DNA of 64,000 nt, taken from positions 62,001-126,000 of the forward strand of contig JAIQDT010005018.1 in NCBI GenBank assembly GCA_021521415.1, written 5' to 3'. The DNA comes from Bidens hawaiensis. Lineage: Eukaryota > Streptophyta > Magnoliopsida > Asterales > Asteraceae. The notes below the pieces were generated by a model. It did no database searches, was not told the origin of the DNA, and saw only the letters and a list, made by a program, of their open reading frames with translations. A program made the translations under genes and the position numbers. Below are positions 1-11,525 of this stretch, one piece after another (within the stretch, counting starts at the first letter, position 1; every line of letters begins with the position of its first letter).

Positions 1-217
1 CTCGATCTATTCCGGATCCACAAGTAGCCAAGAACTTTAACTCTTTCCACCAAGTCAGCCAACACCACCGGTTTCCTGTCAAACACCGTCACATTCCTCG
101 CCTTCCACAAGCACCAAATAGTGACCAAGGTTATAGCATGAAACATTTTCGCCTTCTTTTTAGTGAAACCTGTGTATAATATTTTCGCCTTCTTTTTAGT
201 GAAACCTGTGTATAATA
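1..217 (-). mobile_element. LINE (non-LTR retrotransposon) 3' coding fragment
   Basis: Read on the minus strand, the first 200 bases give an open frame that includes FHAITLVTIWCLWKARN, followed by VFDRKP and LGYLWIRNRS. This W-C-L-W-K-x-R-N pattern is typical of the region after reverse transcriptase (zf-RVT-like domain) at the end of plant LINE ORF2 proteins. The fragment has no upstream part because at about 217 the similarity stops and AT-rich non-coding DNA follows, while the C-terminal continuation lies beyond the left window edge. A 36-bp tandem duplication sits in its upstream end. The piece is a dead remnant; its family (L1-like, plant) is judged from motif style only. Confidence 0.75.
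145..216. repeat. 36-bp perfect tandem duplication
   Basis: Two adjacent identical 36-bp copies, 145-180 and 181-216, both beginning ATTTTCGCCTTC. The unit lies in the LINE coding remnant and is a whole number of codons, so the duplication keeps the frame. Probably replication slippage. Confidence 0.9.
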
Positions 218-771
218 AATTTTACTATCACGGGTGATTTGTAAATAACAAAATTTTACTATTCAAAATAAAAAATTGAGGATTTAGGACCACATTAAGG
301 AAGTGTACTACATCAACTAATGTTCCATAATATTAAATCCAATGAAAGTAGCGAGGATCCAAGATCAACGGTTACATGATTAGTTACATTAAATGTAACA
401 TTTCAAAAATTTCGCGTCAAATTTGTAAACTTTGAAAGTTAAAGAAGTCATTTGTAATTATGTAAAAGTAAACTCCAGGTTTAAATTTTTTTATCTGAAA
501 TCAGGAAATGTGGAGGACCGCCAAGAAATGTGACAGACCGCCAAGAACCATAGATGACTTCCAAGAAACGTGACGCTTCGCCACACATTTCAGATAAGTG
601 CCCAACGCATGTGTAACACGTGTATGCTAACTAACCATCGAGATTTAACACACATGACCGGGCCAAGGGGAGGGCGAGGGACACATGCCCACTCTCAAGA
701 GAGACCCATAATTGTAAAAAATAAAATTTATATTTTATATATAATTTTGTTTTAACACAAAAGCCTATGAA
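218..771. other. non-coding stretch with GACCGCCAAGAA repeats
   Basis: No gene is visible. The only structure is a small cluster at 505-575 in which GGACCGCCAAGAAATGTG, AGACCGCCAAGAACC and CTTCCAAGAAACGTG follow one another at 20-30 base spacing. GACCGCC also occurs at about 1106-1112, upstream of a TATA box, so the whole 500-1170 stretch may be a decayed LTR of an unknown family. Confidence 0.4.
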
Positions 772-848
772 ATGACTCTTTGGTTGAATGAAAAGTGTTT
801 CGGAGTATGGAAACAAAGGTAATGGGTTCAATTCCCACAATTAGTCAT
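772..848 (+). repeat. tRNA-like sequence, possible SINE head or tRNA pseudogene
   Basis: The 77 bases can be folded like a tRNA. The ends pair (ATGACT at 772 with AGTCAT at 843). A T-arm with stem TGGG/CCCA encloses the seven-base loop TTCAATT, and GGTTCAATTCC fits the RNA polymerase III B box. A candidate D-arm pairs CTTT with AAAG around a loop starting GG. The anticodon arm TGTTTC/GAAACA has six base pairs and an eight-base loop, which is not canonical, so this is unlikely to be a working tRNA. A tRNA-derived SINE head or an old tRNA pseudogene fits better. Found by eye; a covariance-model scan would decide. Confidence 0.35.
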
Positions 849-1159
849 TTTTTATAGAAAAAAACTTTCGTTTGTGTTTTATATGAGTCATTTTATAAAT
901 GTTTATTATTAGTTGTTTGTTTTGGACTTTTGAAAGACAACCTCATTGATAAAATTGTTAGATTATTTATTACATGATTGAGAACGCGATTTTGGGGGCC
1001 TGTTTTAAACTCGTATCAGGCCCCAAAATTTTAAGGGGTTCTAGGAGACGACCCTGTGGACACATAGAACAATGACACGGCACATGTTCAAAAGTGTCTT
1101 GGATGGCGGCTCGAGGACCGCCACCTTCAGAGGCCTGCCAAGGACCCCCCGACCTAAGC

Positions 1160-1167
1160 TATAAAAG
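1160..1167 (+). promoter_or_regulatory. TATA box of an LTR-like promoter
   Basis: TATAAAAG follows a GC-rich block with GGCGGC and GACCGCC motifs (1100-1150). The downstream sequence CATTCCAAACACTCTCAT resembles the start of an LTR transcript. No coding sequence follows, so the promoter is probably a retroelement remnant. Confidence 0.35.
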
Positions 1168-1651
1168 AGGCGTCCAAGGGTGTTCAAATCATTCCAAACA
1201 CTCTCATATTACCTTGTAACCTAGTCCCGAACCCTTACGATGACTGGATGAGTCTCCGAGCCTTGAAGTTATTGTCATCATGTTGGAGGCCCGACGCTAT
1301 TCCAGAATTTCGACGTATCAATCCCCGAAACTTAATCTTAGGAGAAGTGTTGTCTGACTAACTACCAATACCGAACGTATCATAGCTCAAAGTTTTGTTA
1401 GAATCACTAAGCAGTGTAATCCCTTACGGTATAAGTTATTGCTTTAGTGATTATATTATCTAGTTGAACCCTAGTCTGGGGTATAGTCAAACTTAAGCAC
1501 AAACAATACAATGTTTTATTGAAAGGTTTTGACAAACACTAATGTTTCTTCATCAGGAAGAAATGTTTGTTCAAGAAAAGAAACAAGGTATACTAACAAC
1601 GTTTTTTAAAACAGAAGAAATGTCATTTTTAAAGATAAAATAAAATTTTGA

Positions 1652-1820
1652 GAAGAAGATCTAGATATTTTATGTGAACCTATTAATGATAAAAATGAGG
1701 GTATGCAACTTAAAGGTTTTACTTAAAGGTTTGAAAATATAAAACCAGTCCAATGAGGGTACGCAACTAGATCAAAAGAAGATCTAGATATTTTATGTGC
1801 ACCTATTAATGATAGGTCAA
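1652..1820. repeat. interrupted direct repeat
   Basis: The block starting AGAAGATCTAGATATTTTAT occurs at about 1654 and again at about 1778 with one or two differences. The shorter block AATGAGGGTA.GCAACT recurs about 60 bases apart (1693 and 1753). This is an imperfect, partly deleted local duplication. Confidence 0.6.
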
Positions 1821-2035
1821 GAATTATAAACAAAGAAATTCACTAAAATAGATCTGAAAGGTGAATATAGTATGTCTTTTACAAACTCTTTAAGAGTTAG
1901 AACGCTTGTATAGGATCCATGAATCCATTAAACTTTGTGATACAATAATAAGGAACGAGCACTCAAATTAAAGTATGCGTTTGTCTGCATCCATTCATAC
2001 ATGGTGCCTCAACGGATCACTAAGACCATGCAAAC

Positions 2036-2503
2036 TGTTAGGATCGAAGACTTTCAATTTAAGCTACTTGAACAAAATTTAAAACCAATGGAACAATAAA
2101 CTTCTAATATAATCTTTTGAATAGATTAGTATCACTTTAATTGTAATCATATTTGAACTATAAATCAATTAGTCTATGAAATGAACAACTTAAGCAATAA
2201 AATTCATTAAAGCTAAATTCCAGGTTTCATATGGAAGGACAATTATGCATTAACTATATCTATTGCTCCCCCTCAACCTTAGCTCATCATTCACACTGGT
2301 TTTTCTAGTATGAAAGTACACGAATCAGGTGAGTATTGTGACATGAAAAATGTTAATAAAGAAAAGTCTCTCTTCTTCATTAAATACATGTGTTAAACTA
2401 CTGATGAGCTAAAAGGTGAATGCGACATCTAACAAAAACGTTTACAAACTATTGATGAGTGAATACAAACAACTGACTAAATAGAAACTTATGCTAAGTA
2501 CTG
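2036..2503 (-). mobile_element. partial LTR of the outer Ty1/copia element
   Basis: About 470 bp starting TGTTAGGATCGAAGAC align with few gaps to the LTR beginning at 42712 (TGTCGGGATCGAAGACC). Shared landmarks are GTCTATGAAATGAACAACTT and TTGCTCCCCCTCAACCTTAG. The orientation matches the 42712 copy, where an adjacent primer-binding site shows the element to be on the minus strand. Similarity ends near 2503, where copia-1 sequence begins, so the U3 part is missing. The five bases before it, CAAAC (2031-2035), equal the five bases after the right LTR (43420-43424). I infer that this is the 3' LTR of the same element. Confidence 0.7.
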
Positions 2504-2519
2504 ATACAAATGTGTCTAT

Positions 2520-4630
2520 CTTCTAGGTGTGTGGAATCTTCCCAGTCTTTGGTTGATCAATCGGATGAAGAAACGTCACCAATCTTCATGATAACGCTGT
2601 AGTTCCTAAGAATCCGACCTTCCGGATTAATTCGTAACATCCTCAGGACAACATAATTGGTGATGTGAATGACGGTGTTCGCACGCGACGACAAGTTGCT
2701 AATTGTGCGATGTATTGTGTGCAAACTCAGATATGCATGCTTCGGGAATCATGAGTATCACTCGATACACCTGCTTTTTATCTCATATTGAACCGACAAG
2801 TGTTCCTATGGCACTTCAAGATTTATCTTGGGTAGAAGCGATTCGAGAAGAGTTGCAGCAGTTTGTGAGATTCGGTGGTTGGGATCTCATCAATAAATAG
2901 GATCGGGTTAAAAAGCCTATCGCGACAACGTGGGTATTTAAATGCCAGAAAGATGATCGTGGGGTCATTGTTAGAAACAAATCACGATTAGTTGTGCAAG
3001 GTTTTAATCAGCAAGAGTGCGTGGATTACACTGAAGTATATGCTCCGGTTGCGAGACCTGAGGCTATACTTATTTTCTTAGCCTATGTTGCCTTTATAAT
3101 TTCAAGTTCTATCAAATAGATGTTAAGAGTGCATTTCGTTACAGGGAACATCATGAAGAGGTGTATGTGAATCAGCCTCATGGTTTTGAAGATCCTGACT
3201 ATCATGAGCGTGTTTATCGATTAAACAAGGCTTTATATGGTCTTCACCACACCCCAAAAGCTTGGTAAAGCACACTTGCTGACTATTTGATTGATAATAG
3301 CTTCATACAAGGGACTGTTGATTGCACTCTCTTTTACAAGAAGGCCGAAGAAGATTTGCTCATTGTCCAGATTTATGTTGATGATATTACATTTGGCTCA
3401 ACAAACCACAATTTATGTAAGGACTTCGAGAAGCGATGTACACAAAATTCGAGATGAGCTCGATGGGAGAGTTGAGTTTATTCTTGGGGTTGCAGGTTCA
3501 TCGGTCTGACGACGGGATTTTTATCCATCATATGAAGTATGCGAATGATGTCTTGAGCCGATTCAAAATAACTGCCGGAAAAGTCCCTTATACTCCTCTT
3601 CCCGTGGGTCACAATTTGTCACCGGATGAATTGGAGGATACCGTTGACCCGACCTTTTACCGAGCAATGATTGGTTATTTAACGTATTTAACTGCATCGC
3701 GTCCTGATATAATGTTTGTTGTTTGTCTTTGTGCCAGGTAGAGGTGGACAAATAAACCGTTAATCGAACTGACCCAAAAACCGAACTGGTTTGGAACTGA
3801 CTGAAACCATGGGTTTGGAACCAATATGTAATTTTCTTTATCAAAACTAGTTCCTAACCGGTTAAACGAACCAAAACCAGGCATAAATCCCCGGTCAAAA
3901 CCCAAACCGAAACCGATCGTAACATGGTAAGAAACCGGTTTCAACCCGAACTGAAACCGATCATAAACCAATTTTAACTTTAATTGACCAAACCGAACCG
4001 ATTTTAACCCAAACCGGTTTTGAGTTTTAAACCGGTTTGTGCACCTTTAGTTCCATGTATCAAGCGACTCCCCGAGTAACTCATCTGGCGGCTCTGAAGC
4101 CTATTTTCCACTATCTGAGGGGTAACCCTGACATCGGCTTATGGTATCCTAAGAATGATAGATTTGATCTTACTGCTTTTGTCAGTTTCCGACTATGGAG
4201 GATGCAAGATGAACTTCAAGTCTACAACGACGAATTGTCAATTTTTAGGAAACCGACTTGTTTTTTGTCAGTGTAAGAAGCAGACGACGATCTCCACATC
4301 AACATTTGAAGCCGAATACATCTCAGCCTCGAGTTACTGTTCACAGGTTTTATGGATCCAACAATATTTACTGGATTACGGTTTGAAGTTTGTTACTACT
4401 CCTATCTTTATTAATAACTCTACTGCGATATGTATCACGAAAAACCCCGTGCACCACTCTTAAACAAAACATATTGAAATTCAATACCATTTTATCCATG
4501 ACTGTTATGAAAAGAAACTAATTGACATTGAAAAGTTCACACGGATCATCAAAAAGCAGACCTTTTACCAATGCTTTTGATAAAACAAGATTTGAATTTT
4601 TTACTTGGTTTAAATGGTTTAAAATCATTT
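2520..4630 (+). pseudogene. Ty1/copia pol remnant (end of integrase, RT, RNase H), copia-1
   Basis: A broken plus-strand reading frame of a Ty1/copia polyprotein. In order: a linker with IIGDVNDGVRTRRQ (about 2655-2700), the start of RT (IEPTSVP...WVEAIREELQQF, 2790-2870), the segment [15 protein letters not shown] (3025-3070), the catalytic YVDD box in IYVDDITFGSTN (3371-3405), the thumb and connection region FLGLQVHRSDDGIFIH (3483-3530), and RNase H with FEAEYISASSYCSQVLWIQQYL (4301-4365) and KHIEIQYHFIHDCYEKKLI. Gag, protease and most of integrase are absent. Stops and frameshifts occur throughout, and a 311-bp MITE splits the RT-RNase H junction. Its 3' part (spacer, accessory ORF, PPT, LTR start) probably continues to 11910. 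Confidence 0.85.
3739..4049. mobile_element. hAT-like MITE inside copia-1 pol
   Basis: A 311-bp insertion with imperfect terminal inverted repeats, TAGAGGTGGACAAA at the left and (reverse complement) TAAAGGTGCACAAA at the right. The interior is rich in AACCG and AACCGGTTT, the usual look of the TAGGGGTGT-type hAT MITEs of plants. The eight bases on either side, GTGCCAGG (3731-3738) and GTTCCATG (4050-4057), match in six of eight positions and fit a hAT target-site duplication. The flanking codons continue the same copia protein region on both sides. Open frames inside it on the minus strand are by-products of the repeat. Confidence 0.75.
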
Positions 4631-5130
4631 GCTGATATTTCTAAGGTTAAATCATTTTTATTGTTTTTGTACAGTTTTGTTTGTCAGTTTTCTTTGTTTA
4701 ATATTTTGGTTTTTATGGAAAGAAAAATGGGAAAATACAAAAATATTGTGCTTTATGTTTGTACAGATAAAATCCATAAACATTCAAATATTTTAAAATA
4801 CAAAAACATTGAAAAATTTCTCCACAAAATGAGTTTCGAAGCAAAAAGGAAAAATGATAGTACATTGATCATTTATATCCTAAATTTCAGTAAAAACAAA
4901 ATAGGCATAAATGACTATGTGCTTAATTGTATTAGTGCATTTGTATGTCTTAAACATACAAGGAAGACTATGTGATATAAACATAAAATTGTCAAACTGA
5001 AAGAGGTGTTGGTCTCTTACAAAGTCTTGGGAATTAAGGCATAAATATAATAGCCTTGTTATACTCGAGCTTTAAATTTGTTTGATCACCAAAAATGTTA
5101 CAACTTTTAATAAAGCATCTAGTTAATGGT

Positions 5131-5331
5131 TAACACTTCAACGATTTATGGTCTTATGGCCTTAAATCCTGTATTGATGGGTTGCTTCGAAATTTCTGGA
5201 CTCCATTGGGTCTTTATACGGTTTTCATCTAGGTATAAATTTCAGTAAACATTATTATGCTTAAAAGGCGAACCCGTAGTTTATCTTCCACTATAAGTCA
5301 TTAAACTTGATCACTATTGTACTTTGTACAA
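5131..5331 (+). repeat. non-coding module shared by copia and Athila elements (copy 1)
   Basis: Landmarks are TAACACTTCA, GTATTGATGG, GGGTCTTTATACGG, TTCATCTAG, GCGAACCCGTAGTTTATC and GTCATTAAACTTGATCACTA. The same blocks in the same order occur at 25241-25456 (plus strand, Athila) and 37310-37516 (minus strand, inner copia). Between the two copia copies the match is close and extends on both sides. No open frame is conserved. Confidence 0.75.
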
Positions 5332-6130
5332 TTTCATTACTCACTTGATCATACCATGATGTGAGTCATAAGTTGTCCCCTTGCTCGTGTCTTATTAAGA
5401 AACAGACCACAGGGGACATAATGTATCTAAGCCATTCAAATGGAATTATGCATATTCATCCATGGAAAATGGACTTGAAATACTGCTTGATAATGAGGGT
5501 GTATCATGTAGTGGGGATTATTTGCTAGATTTCTGAAAATAAAAGATCAAAGTATTTTGATCAACTGATTTCAAGGTTTTAGTCAAGTTGGGGGTGACAT
5601 GGTAAAAATCAAATAAGTCTAAATCGATATTCGAGGCTGATAGTTTCTGATATCTTGTGCCCTACTTGAACTTTAAATCATTTTAGAGAAATTTCTGAAA
5701 ATTTTGGTATAAGATTTAAAGACAACAATACCAATGACTGACTTAACATAAGTCACATTAAAGCCGAAATATAAAACTGTGATGGACAGATTTCTTGGTC
5801 AATATGATTTCCTAATCAACTCACAAAAATATGTACTGCTTTTGTAGTTTATATTTTAATTTTTTGTTTAGTTTTGAAATACTTAAAAAATCCAAAAAGA
5901 TTTTATATTCGGCGTTATTTTCGATTACCGAGCTAAGTGAATAAAAGTTTGGAAAGAAAATGATTTTTCCTAAGATTTTAAGTTAAGTTGGTTAATTTAA
6001 GAGTTTTTAATATATATTTACCTTTTGGGTAAAATTTTAAAGTATTTTTTAAGGTAAAAACATCAAAAGGCTTGGTTTTGATGGTTAATTTAATGACTTT
6101 AAATGATAAAATTCCATATGTAAAGGTAAA

Positions 6131-6400
6131 ATGACCATTCGTTACTGTAGAATAACGAATGACCATTCATTTGTGAAAAATGGAATGTGTGACATCTGTT
6201 ATTTCATTCACATTCGCTTCCGCACAACTAACGAATGAGTGTTTATTAGTTAACTATTTTAACGAATGGATAATGAATCAAGGGTTATTCGTTATTTTTT
6301 AACGTATGAAGGTTTATTCATTAACTGTGTTAACGAATGAAGGGTCATAAGTTGGATTGTTATAACGAATGAGACCATTCGTTACCTTGGGTTTTGTGTC
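6131..6400 (+). promoter_or_regulatory. array of TAACGAATG / CATTCGTTA inverted motifs with TATA
   Basis: The motif recurs in both orientations about every 30 bases, for example CATTCGTTA at 6137 then TAACGAATG at 6152, and again around 6230, 6260, 6290, 6330 and 6365. A TATA-like box (GAGTATATAAACC, about 6410-6422) follows. The same motif fills the U3 part of the copia-1 3' LTR at 11640-11830. I infer an internal copy of the LTR control region. Confidence 0.5.
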
Positions 6401-6444
6401 CATATGTACGGAGTATATAAACCATAGGTAAATAAATGGACACT

Positions 6445-8402
6445 CATTTGCATAACCACTATTACTCTTGAAACACGAGAATACAAAGAGAACCTCTTGC
6501 AATTTTTTTTCAAAAATCATTAACTGTGTTTTTGTGATTAATTGATCATCGTAGTATATTCAGAAGGTAGATACGAGTCTACTGACATCCTTAATGCGTT
6601 GATTAATTCAGTTTTGTCTGTTTAATCGTATAAATTGATAGCAGACACTTATTGAGTCAATTGAACCCTAATACTATCATTAAAATCATTTAGATATATA
6701 GGATTTGTTATCGATGATATTGATACAAGTTTTAATGTAAAAAACATGGTGTTATGACGGATTTACAAATTCAAATTGCATGTTTACTTTGTAATGTTCA
6801 TGTTAATTTGGACTTTTGACTATTTTAAGTCGAATTTACCTTTCGTTGATGTTCATTCGTAATCAGTAACGAATGAGATCTTCATTCGTGTTACTGATAA
6901 CGAATGTACACATTAGTTGTGTTTAACGAATAAAGATCATTTGTTAGTCTTTCTAACGAATGAAAGTTATTTTGTTCACGAATGTGTTAAATGTAACAAA
7001 TTGTGGTCATTCATTTAATAGTATTAACGAATTTGGTCATTCGTTTAAATTGGATTAACGAATGACGTCATTCGGCAACATTATTTAACGAATTGATCGG
7101 AATCATTTGCACAACCACTATTACTCTTGAAACATGAGAATACAGAGAACCTCTTGCAATTTTTTTCAAAAACCATTAGCTGTGTTTTTGTGATTAATTG
7201 ATCATCGTAGTATATTCAGAAGGTAAATACGAGTCTACTGACATCCTTAATGCGTTGATTAATTCAGTTTGAAGTGTTTAATCATATAAATTGATAAAAG
7301 ACACTTACTAAGTCAATTGAACCTTAATACTATCATTAAAATCATCTAGATGTATAAGATTTGTTATCGATGATATTGATAGAAGTTTTAATGAAAAAAA
7401 CATGGTGTTATGACAGATTTACAAATTCAAATTGCATGTTGACTTGGTAGTGTTCATGTTAATTTGGACTTTTGACTATTTTGAGTCAAATTTACCTTTC
7501 GTTGATGTTCATTTGTAATCAGTAACGAATAAGATCTTCATTCATGTTACTAATAACGAATGTACACATTAGTTGTTCTTAATGAATAAAGATAATTTGT
7601 TAGTCTTTCTAACGAATGAAACTTATTTTGTTCTCGAATGTGTTAAATGTAACAAATTATGGTCATTCATTTAATGGTATTAACGAATTTGATCATTCGT
7701 TTAAATTGGATTAACGAATGAGCTCATTTGGTAACATTATTTAACGAATTGATCAGAATCATTTGCACAACCACTGTTACTCTTGAAAAATGAGAATACA
7801 GAGAGAACTTCTTGCAAATTTTTTCAAAAATCATAAACTGTGTTTTTGTGATTAATTGATCATCGTAGTATATTCAGAAGGTAGATACGAGTCTACAGAC
7901 ATCCTTAATGCGTTGATTAATTAAGTTTTGAGTGTTTAATCGTATAAATTGATAACAAACGCTTATTGAGTCAATTGAACCCTAATACTATCATTAAAAT
8001 CATCTAGATGTATAGGATTTGTTATCGATGATATTGATACAAGTTTTAATGTAAAAACATGGTGTTATGACGGATTCAAAATTCAAATTGGATGTTGACT
8101 TTGTAGTGCTCATGTTAATATGGACTTTTGACTATTTTGAGTCAAATTTACCTTTCGTTGATGTTCATTCGTAATCAGTAACGAAAGAGATCTTCATTCT
8201 TGTTACTGATAACGAATGTACACATTAGTTATGTTTAACGAATAAAGATCATTTGTTATTCTTTCTAACGAATGAAACTTATTTTGTTCACGAATGTGTT
8301 AAATGTAACAAATGTGGTCATTATTTTATAGTATTAATGAATTTGATCATTCGTTTAAATTGGATTAACGAATGAGGTCATTTGTTAACATTATTTTACG
8401 AA
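6445..8402 (+). repeat. tandem array, three units of about 657 bp
   Basis: Units start at 6445, 7104 and 7760 (periods 659 and 656), each opening CATTTGCA.AACCACT.TTAC and passing through GTATATTCAGAAGGTA and CTAATACTATCATTAAAATC before ending in a run of TAACGAATG-type motifs. The copies are clearly homologous with scattered substitutions and a few small indels. No coding frame is kept between units. The array lies just upstream of the accessory ORF. Confidence 0.9.
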
Positions 8403-8536
8403 GGAACAACCTATTCATTAATGATTAACAAATGAGAAGGGTTAAAATTGATCATAATCTATATTTTTCAACAATTGTTGGAAATTTTTAGATTTTAAAG
8501 TATAATGTGTCATTAACATCTTCAGTTTTTACATAT

Positions 8537-11505
8537 ATGGCCGACGAGATGAACGTTGATGCTCCTGAACAAGATCAGCCTATTGTTCAACCAGCACAGG
8601 AGATTCAAGTTGTTGAATTACCTTACAATAAGAAGCACAACATCTGTGCGTTCTTGACAGACGACTTCTTTGGACGTGTGATGTTTGGAGACATTATTAA
8701 TTTTCTCAAGTGTTCAAGGATTCACTATGCTATCTCTGCTGACGTGCCAATCTATTTCAGCATCATCAGATCCTTTTGGAACACTGCAAATATATGTTTC
8801 AGAGGAGAACCATATTGAAGCAACGTATGAAGAAAAGAAGATCATGATAGACATGGCGTTGATTTGTAAAGTATTACAATTTCAAGAAACAGATGATGAT
8901 CTATGTGAGTTCGAGAAAGATTTGATCAGAGGTTTGTTTAGGCGATTAAAGTATAAAGGTGATTTGTTGAAGTCTCAATACAACAAGGCCTTCCTTGGCA
9001 AGCATTATAAGTATTTACTGCACGTACTTATACACTGTCTGGGTGGACGCAAAGGCGGATTTGACGAGTACCGTACTATGCTGAAATCGGCTTTTGTACA
9101 TTAGTACTCAACATGTTGTTCAACTTCTCGGAGCTTGTGTTTTATCATTTGAAGGAGAATTGTACTATACGACACATGAAGAACAAATTCTTGATGTATC
9201 CAAGATTCTTGCAGCTTATCATTAATCACTTGGAGCCCAATCTGGTGAAAATCCAAATAATTCTGAAGATTTGTTGGTGTTAGAGCATATGAACAAAGAT
9301 ACAATGAGGCGTGTGAGGACGTATCGTGGACAGACAATTGAGAACAAACTGAGGCTCAGGAGGCTTATTGGTCATACTGCTTGAGCTAATTATGTAGCTC
9401 CACCTAATGATCGTTAGATCCATGATTATTCGGATTCCGAATGTGAAGGTGGTGAAGCTGGGAACGATGGTGATGGAAATGATGGTGATGGTGGACATGG
9501 TGGTCCGGATGATCAAGGTGCTGTGTTTGTGGCACGTAAGTGTAAAGCGAAGGGTAACGCGGTTGCAACTGAGAAGCCTGCCAAGATGAGACCCGTGGAG
9601 GTTCTAGAGTTAAGATTGTGGAATCCCAACCACAACCAAATGTTATTGTAACTACTTCACAAGAACTAATGGTACTACTCCTTCGAGTACCCAGGTATTT
9701 ACATTATCCACTACAACTTCTACTGATTCGAGATTCACATCAATTCCTCAGTTTATGTTATCACCGATACAATTTCCTCAGCAAATTGTAGCAACGAAAA
9801 GTCTTATTCAACGACCTATGCAAGGATCGAACTTTGATTTTATGTCGTTTAATCGTTCGGAAGGTCCTATGCATCCTGTCAATCCAACATTCTTCAACTT
9901 GCCAATACAACAACAAATGATGCAGTTGTTGAATCTGATACACCTACAGGATAATCAGATGACGGATAAAAGATTGTTTCAAGAACAAATGCAAGCAGAT
10001 CAACGCAAGATGGTGGGTCATCTATCCTATGTTCAGCGCGAGAACCAGGAATTGAGAGCCCTGGTAACTGCTCAGGGGGAGAAAATAGTTAAACAGGACG
10101 AGATTATCCTTCAACTCACGTTCAAAGAAGATATGTTGAAGAAGATGAAGGGTGATGATGGTGATAAAGACCCTGAAGCTTGTGCTAATGGTGATCAGCA
10201 ACCAGGTGCTGGTACATCTACATCTGGTGGTGGTGCTGAAGCTGATTCGGGAAAGCAGTAGGTGGTTTATCGAGATATCACAAATGTGCAGCCTATTGAC
10301 TTAATCAAGGAGAACATGATCTTATTTATGGAGTATGAAAAAGGTGTTGTGATGAGCATGGTGAATGCAGACGATATAGAAGAAGGTGAATTTGTTGACT
10401 ACTCGTTGATAAAAGATCAAACTGCCTTGCTTCTAGGATTAAATGAGGAAGCGGTGGATGAGTTAGAGAAGGAGGATGACGTGGAGTTTGTGAATGATGA
10501 AGAAGTCAGCTTTGATATGAGTGCTCCATCTGGGAACATGTTGTTTAATTATGATGACGTGTAGGTTGAAGACGTAATGACTAAGAAATATCTTGACTTG
10601 TACACACGTACAAATACTAATGAAGGAATTCCATTTTTCACTACTGAGCAATATAAAGCAGCTGAAGAGCGTCTGGGTTAAGAAAAGGATAAGGAAAAAG
10701 GGTAAGAGTAAAGTAACTGAAGCCAATACAAGAACTTCTGATGATAAGATGTTCACGCGCGATAAGTCGAGGATGAACAAGATCATTGAAGTGTTAAGGT
10801 ATGTTGAAAGAAAACACGACAAACAATTGAAAGCTCGTGCAACAGGTTATCAGATGAAGAAATTTGTGGCTTCAAAGACGGTGAAAGGCGACATTATCTC
10901 ATGGTTATACGAATTGGAGCTGAAAGATTGTATAGTAAAATGGGATCATGATATCCAATACTTTCAACGTACTTTCGATGTTCTTTCATTACCGAGGTGG
11001 GATGTGCGTATATTGAGACGATTCATCATTCGTGGTGAAAACCAGACAACGGATTGGTTCTATAGGCATCTATTACACTAGGTAAAGTATGAATTCAAGT
11101 TCTTCAAGCCGCAGGTGCCAACACGGAAGTACATTGGCGAGATTGATCCTAGAACAGGCTGGAGGAAACCGAAGTAACGCCGCATCGTACATTAAAGAAG
11201 GTTCATGTTAAGACTTTTCCCCAAAGTCTTTACAAGAGATTCAACATGTGGTACTACGATAACAGAACCGGTGAAGCCTTGATCGTGTTGGGTTCGAGGC
11301 TGAAGATGGAGTTTGTAAGAGTTATCCACTCGATGTGGTTGGTTAACTTATTAGAGCCTAACAACGAGAAACTGTACAAAAACTAGATCAGGTGGGCAGA
11401 TGTTAGAGATAATGAATCGGCTATTCCATTCCAATGCATGGTTCGTGTTTGTCATGCGTTCGTGATTAATACATGTGCCGATTGGAAGACCAACAGGTTC
11501 AATCC
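8537..11505 (+). pseudogene. retrotransposon accessory ORF downstream of pol (copia-1)
   Basis: A degraded protein frame that starts at ATG 8537 (MADEMNVDAPEQ...) and can be followed through several frameshifts and in-frame stops to about 11505. Parts in order: an N-terminal region with ISADVPIYFSIIRSFWNTAN and a stretch containing VLQFQETDDD (8700-8910), a middle region with LFNFSELVFYHLKENCTIRH, MYPRFLQLII and EHMNKDTMRRVRTYRGQTI (9115-9340), a glutamine-rich part (9755-10070, QQQMMQLLNLI), an acidic part (10330-10560), and a basic C-terminal part (10680-11500). This set resembles the long extra ORF found after RNase H in composite-family copia elements, often listed as hypothetical protein. 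Its function is unknown to me; an envelope-like or RNA-silencing role would be guesswork. The PPT follows 20 bases later, as expected for a 3'-terminal gene. Confidence 0.7.
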
Positions 11506-11525
11506 ATAAAGTCAAAGGGCACGAG

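Larger units (their letters stand above)
849..2030. other. non-coding stretch with an LTR-like promoter
   Basis: No open frame of note. A TATA box lies at about 1160, preceded by GC-richer sequence unlike the AT-rich surroundings. The remainder (1400-2030) is AT-rich with direct repeats around 1652-1820. An old LTR or TRIM remnant is the best guess, but no second LTR copy is seen. Confidence 0.3.
4631..8536 (+). other. copia-1 spacer between pol and accessory ORF
   Basis: Nearly 3.9 kb without a credible gene. An open frame at 4571-4975 begins in the end of RNase H and then reads AT-rich sequence, so I do not count it. The spacer holds, in order, the non-coding module shared with two other elements (5131-5331), further similarity to the inner copia spacer up to about 5850, an array of TAACGAATG/CATTCGTTA motifs (from 6131), a TATA-like box (about 6412), and a three-copy tandem array (6445-8402). 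Confidence 0.6.

Noticed and set aside
3563..3971. Minus-strand frames with GFGLGFDRGF-like sequence
   Set aside because: They read through the AACCG-rich MITE and the antisense of RT.
4571..4975. 134-codon frame as a host gene
   Set aside because: It begins within the end of RNase H in copia-1 and continues into AT-rich spacer with no recognisable domain.
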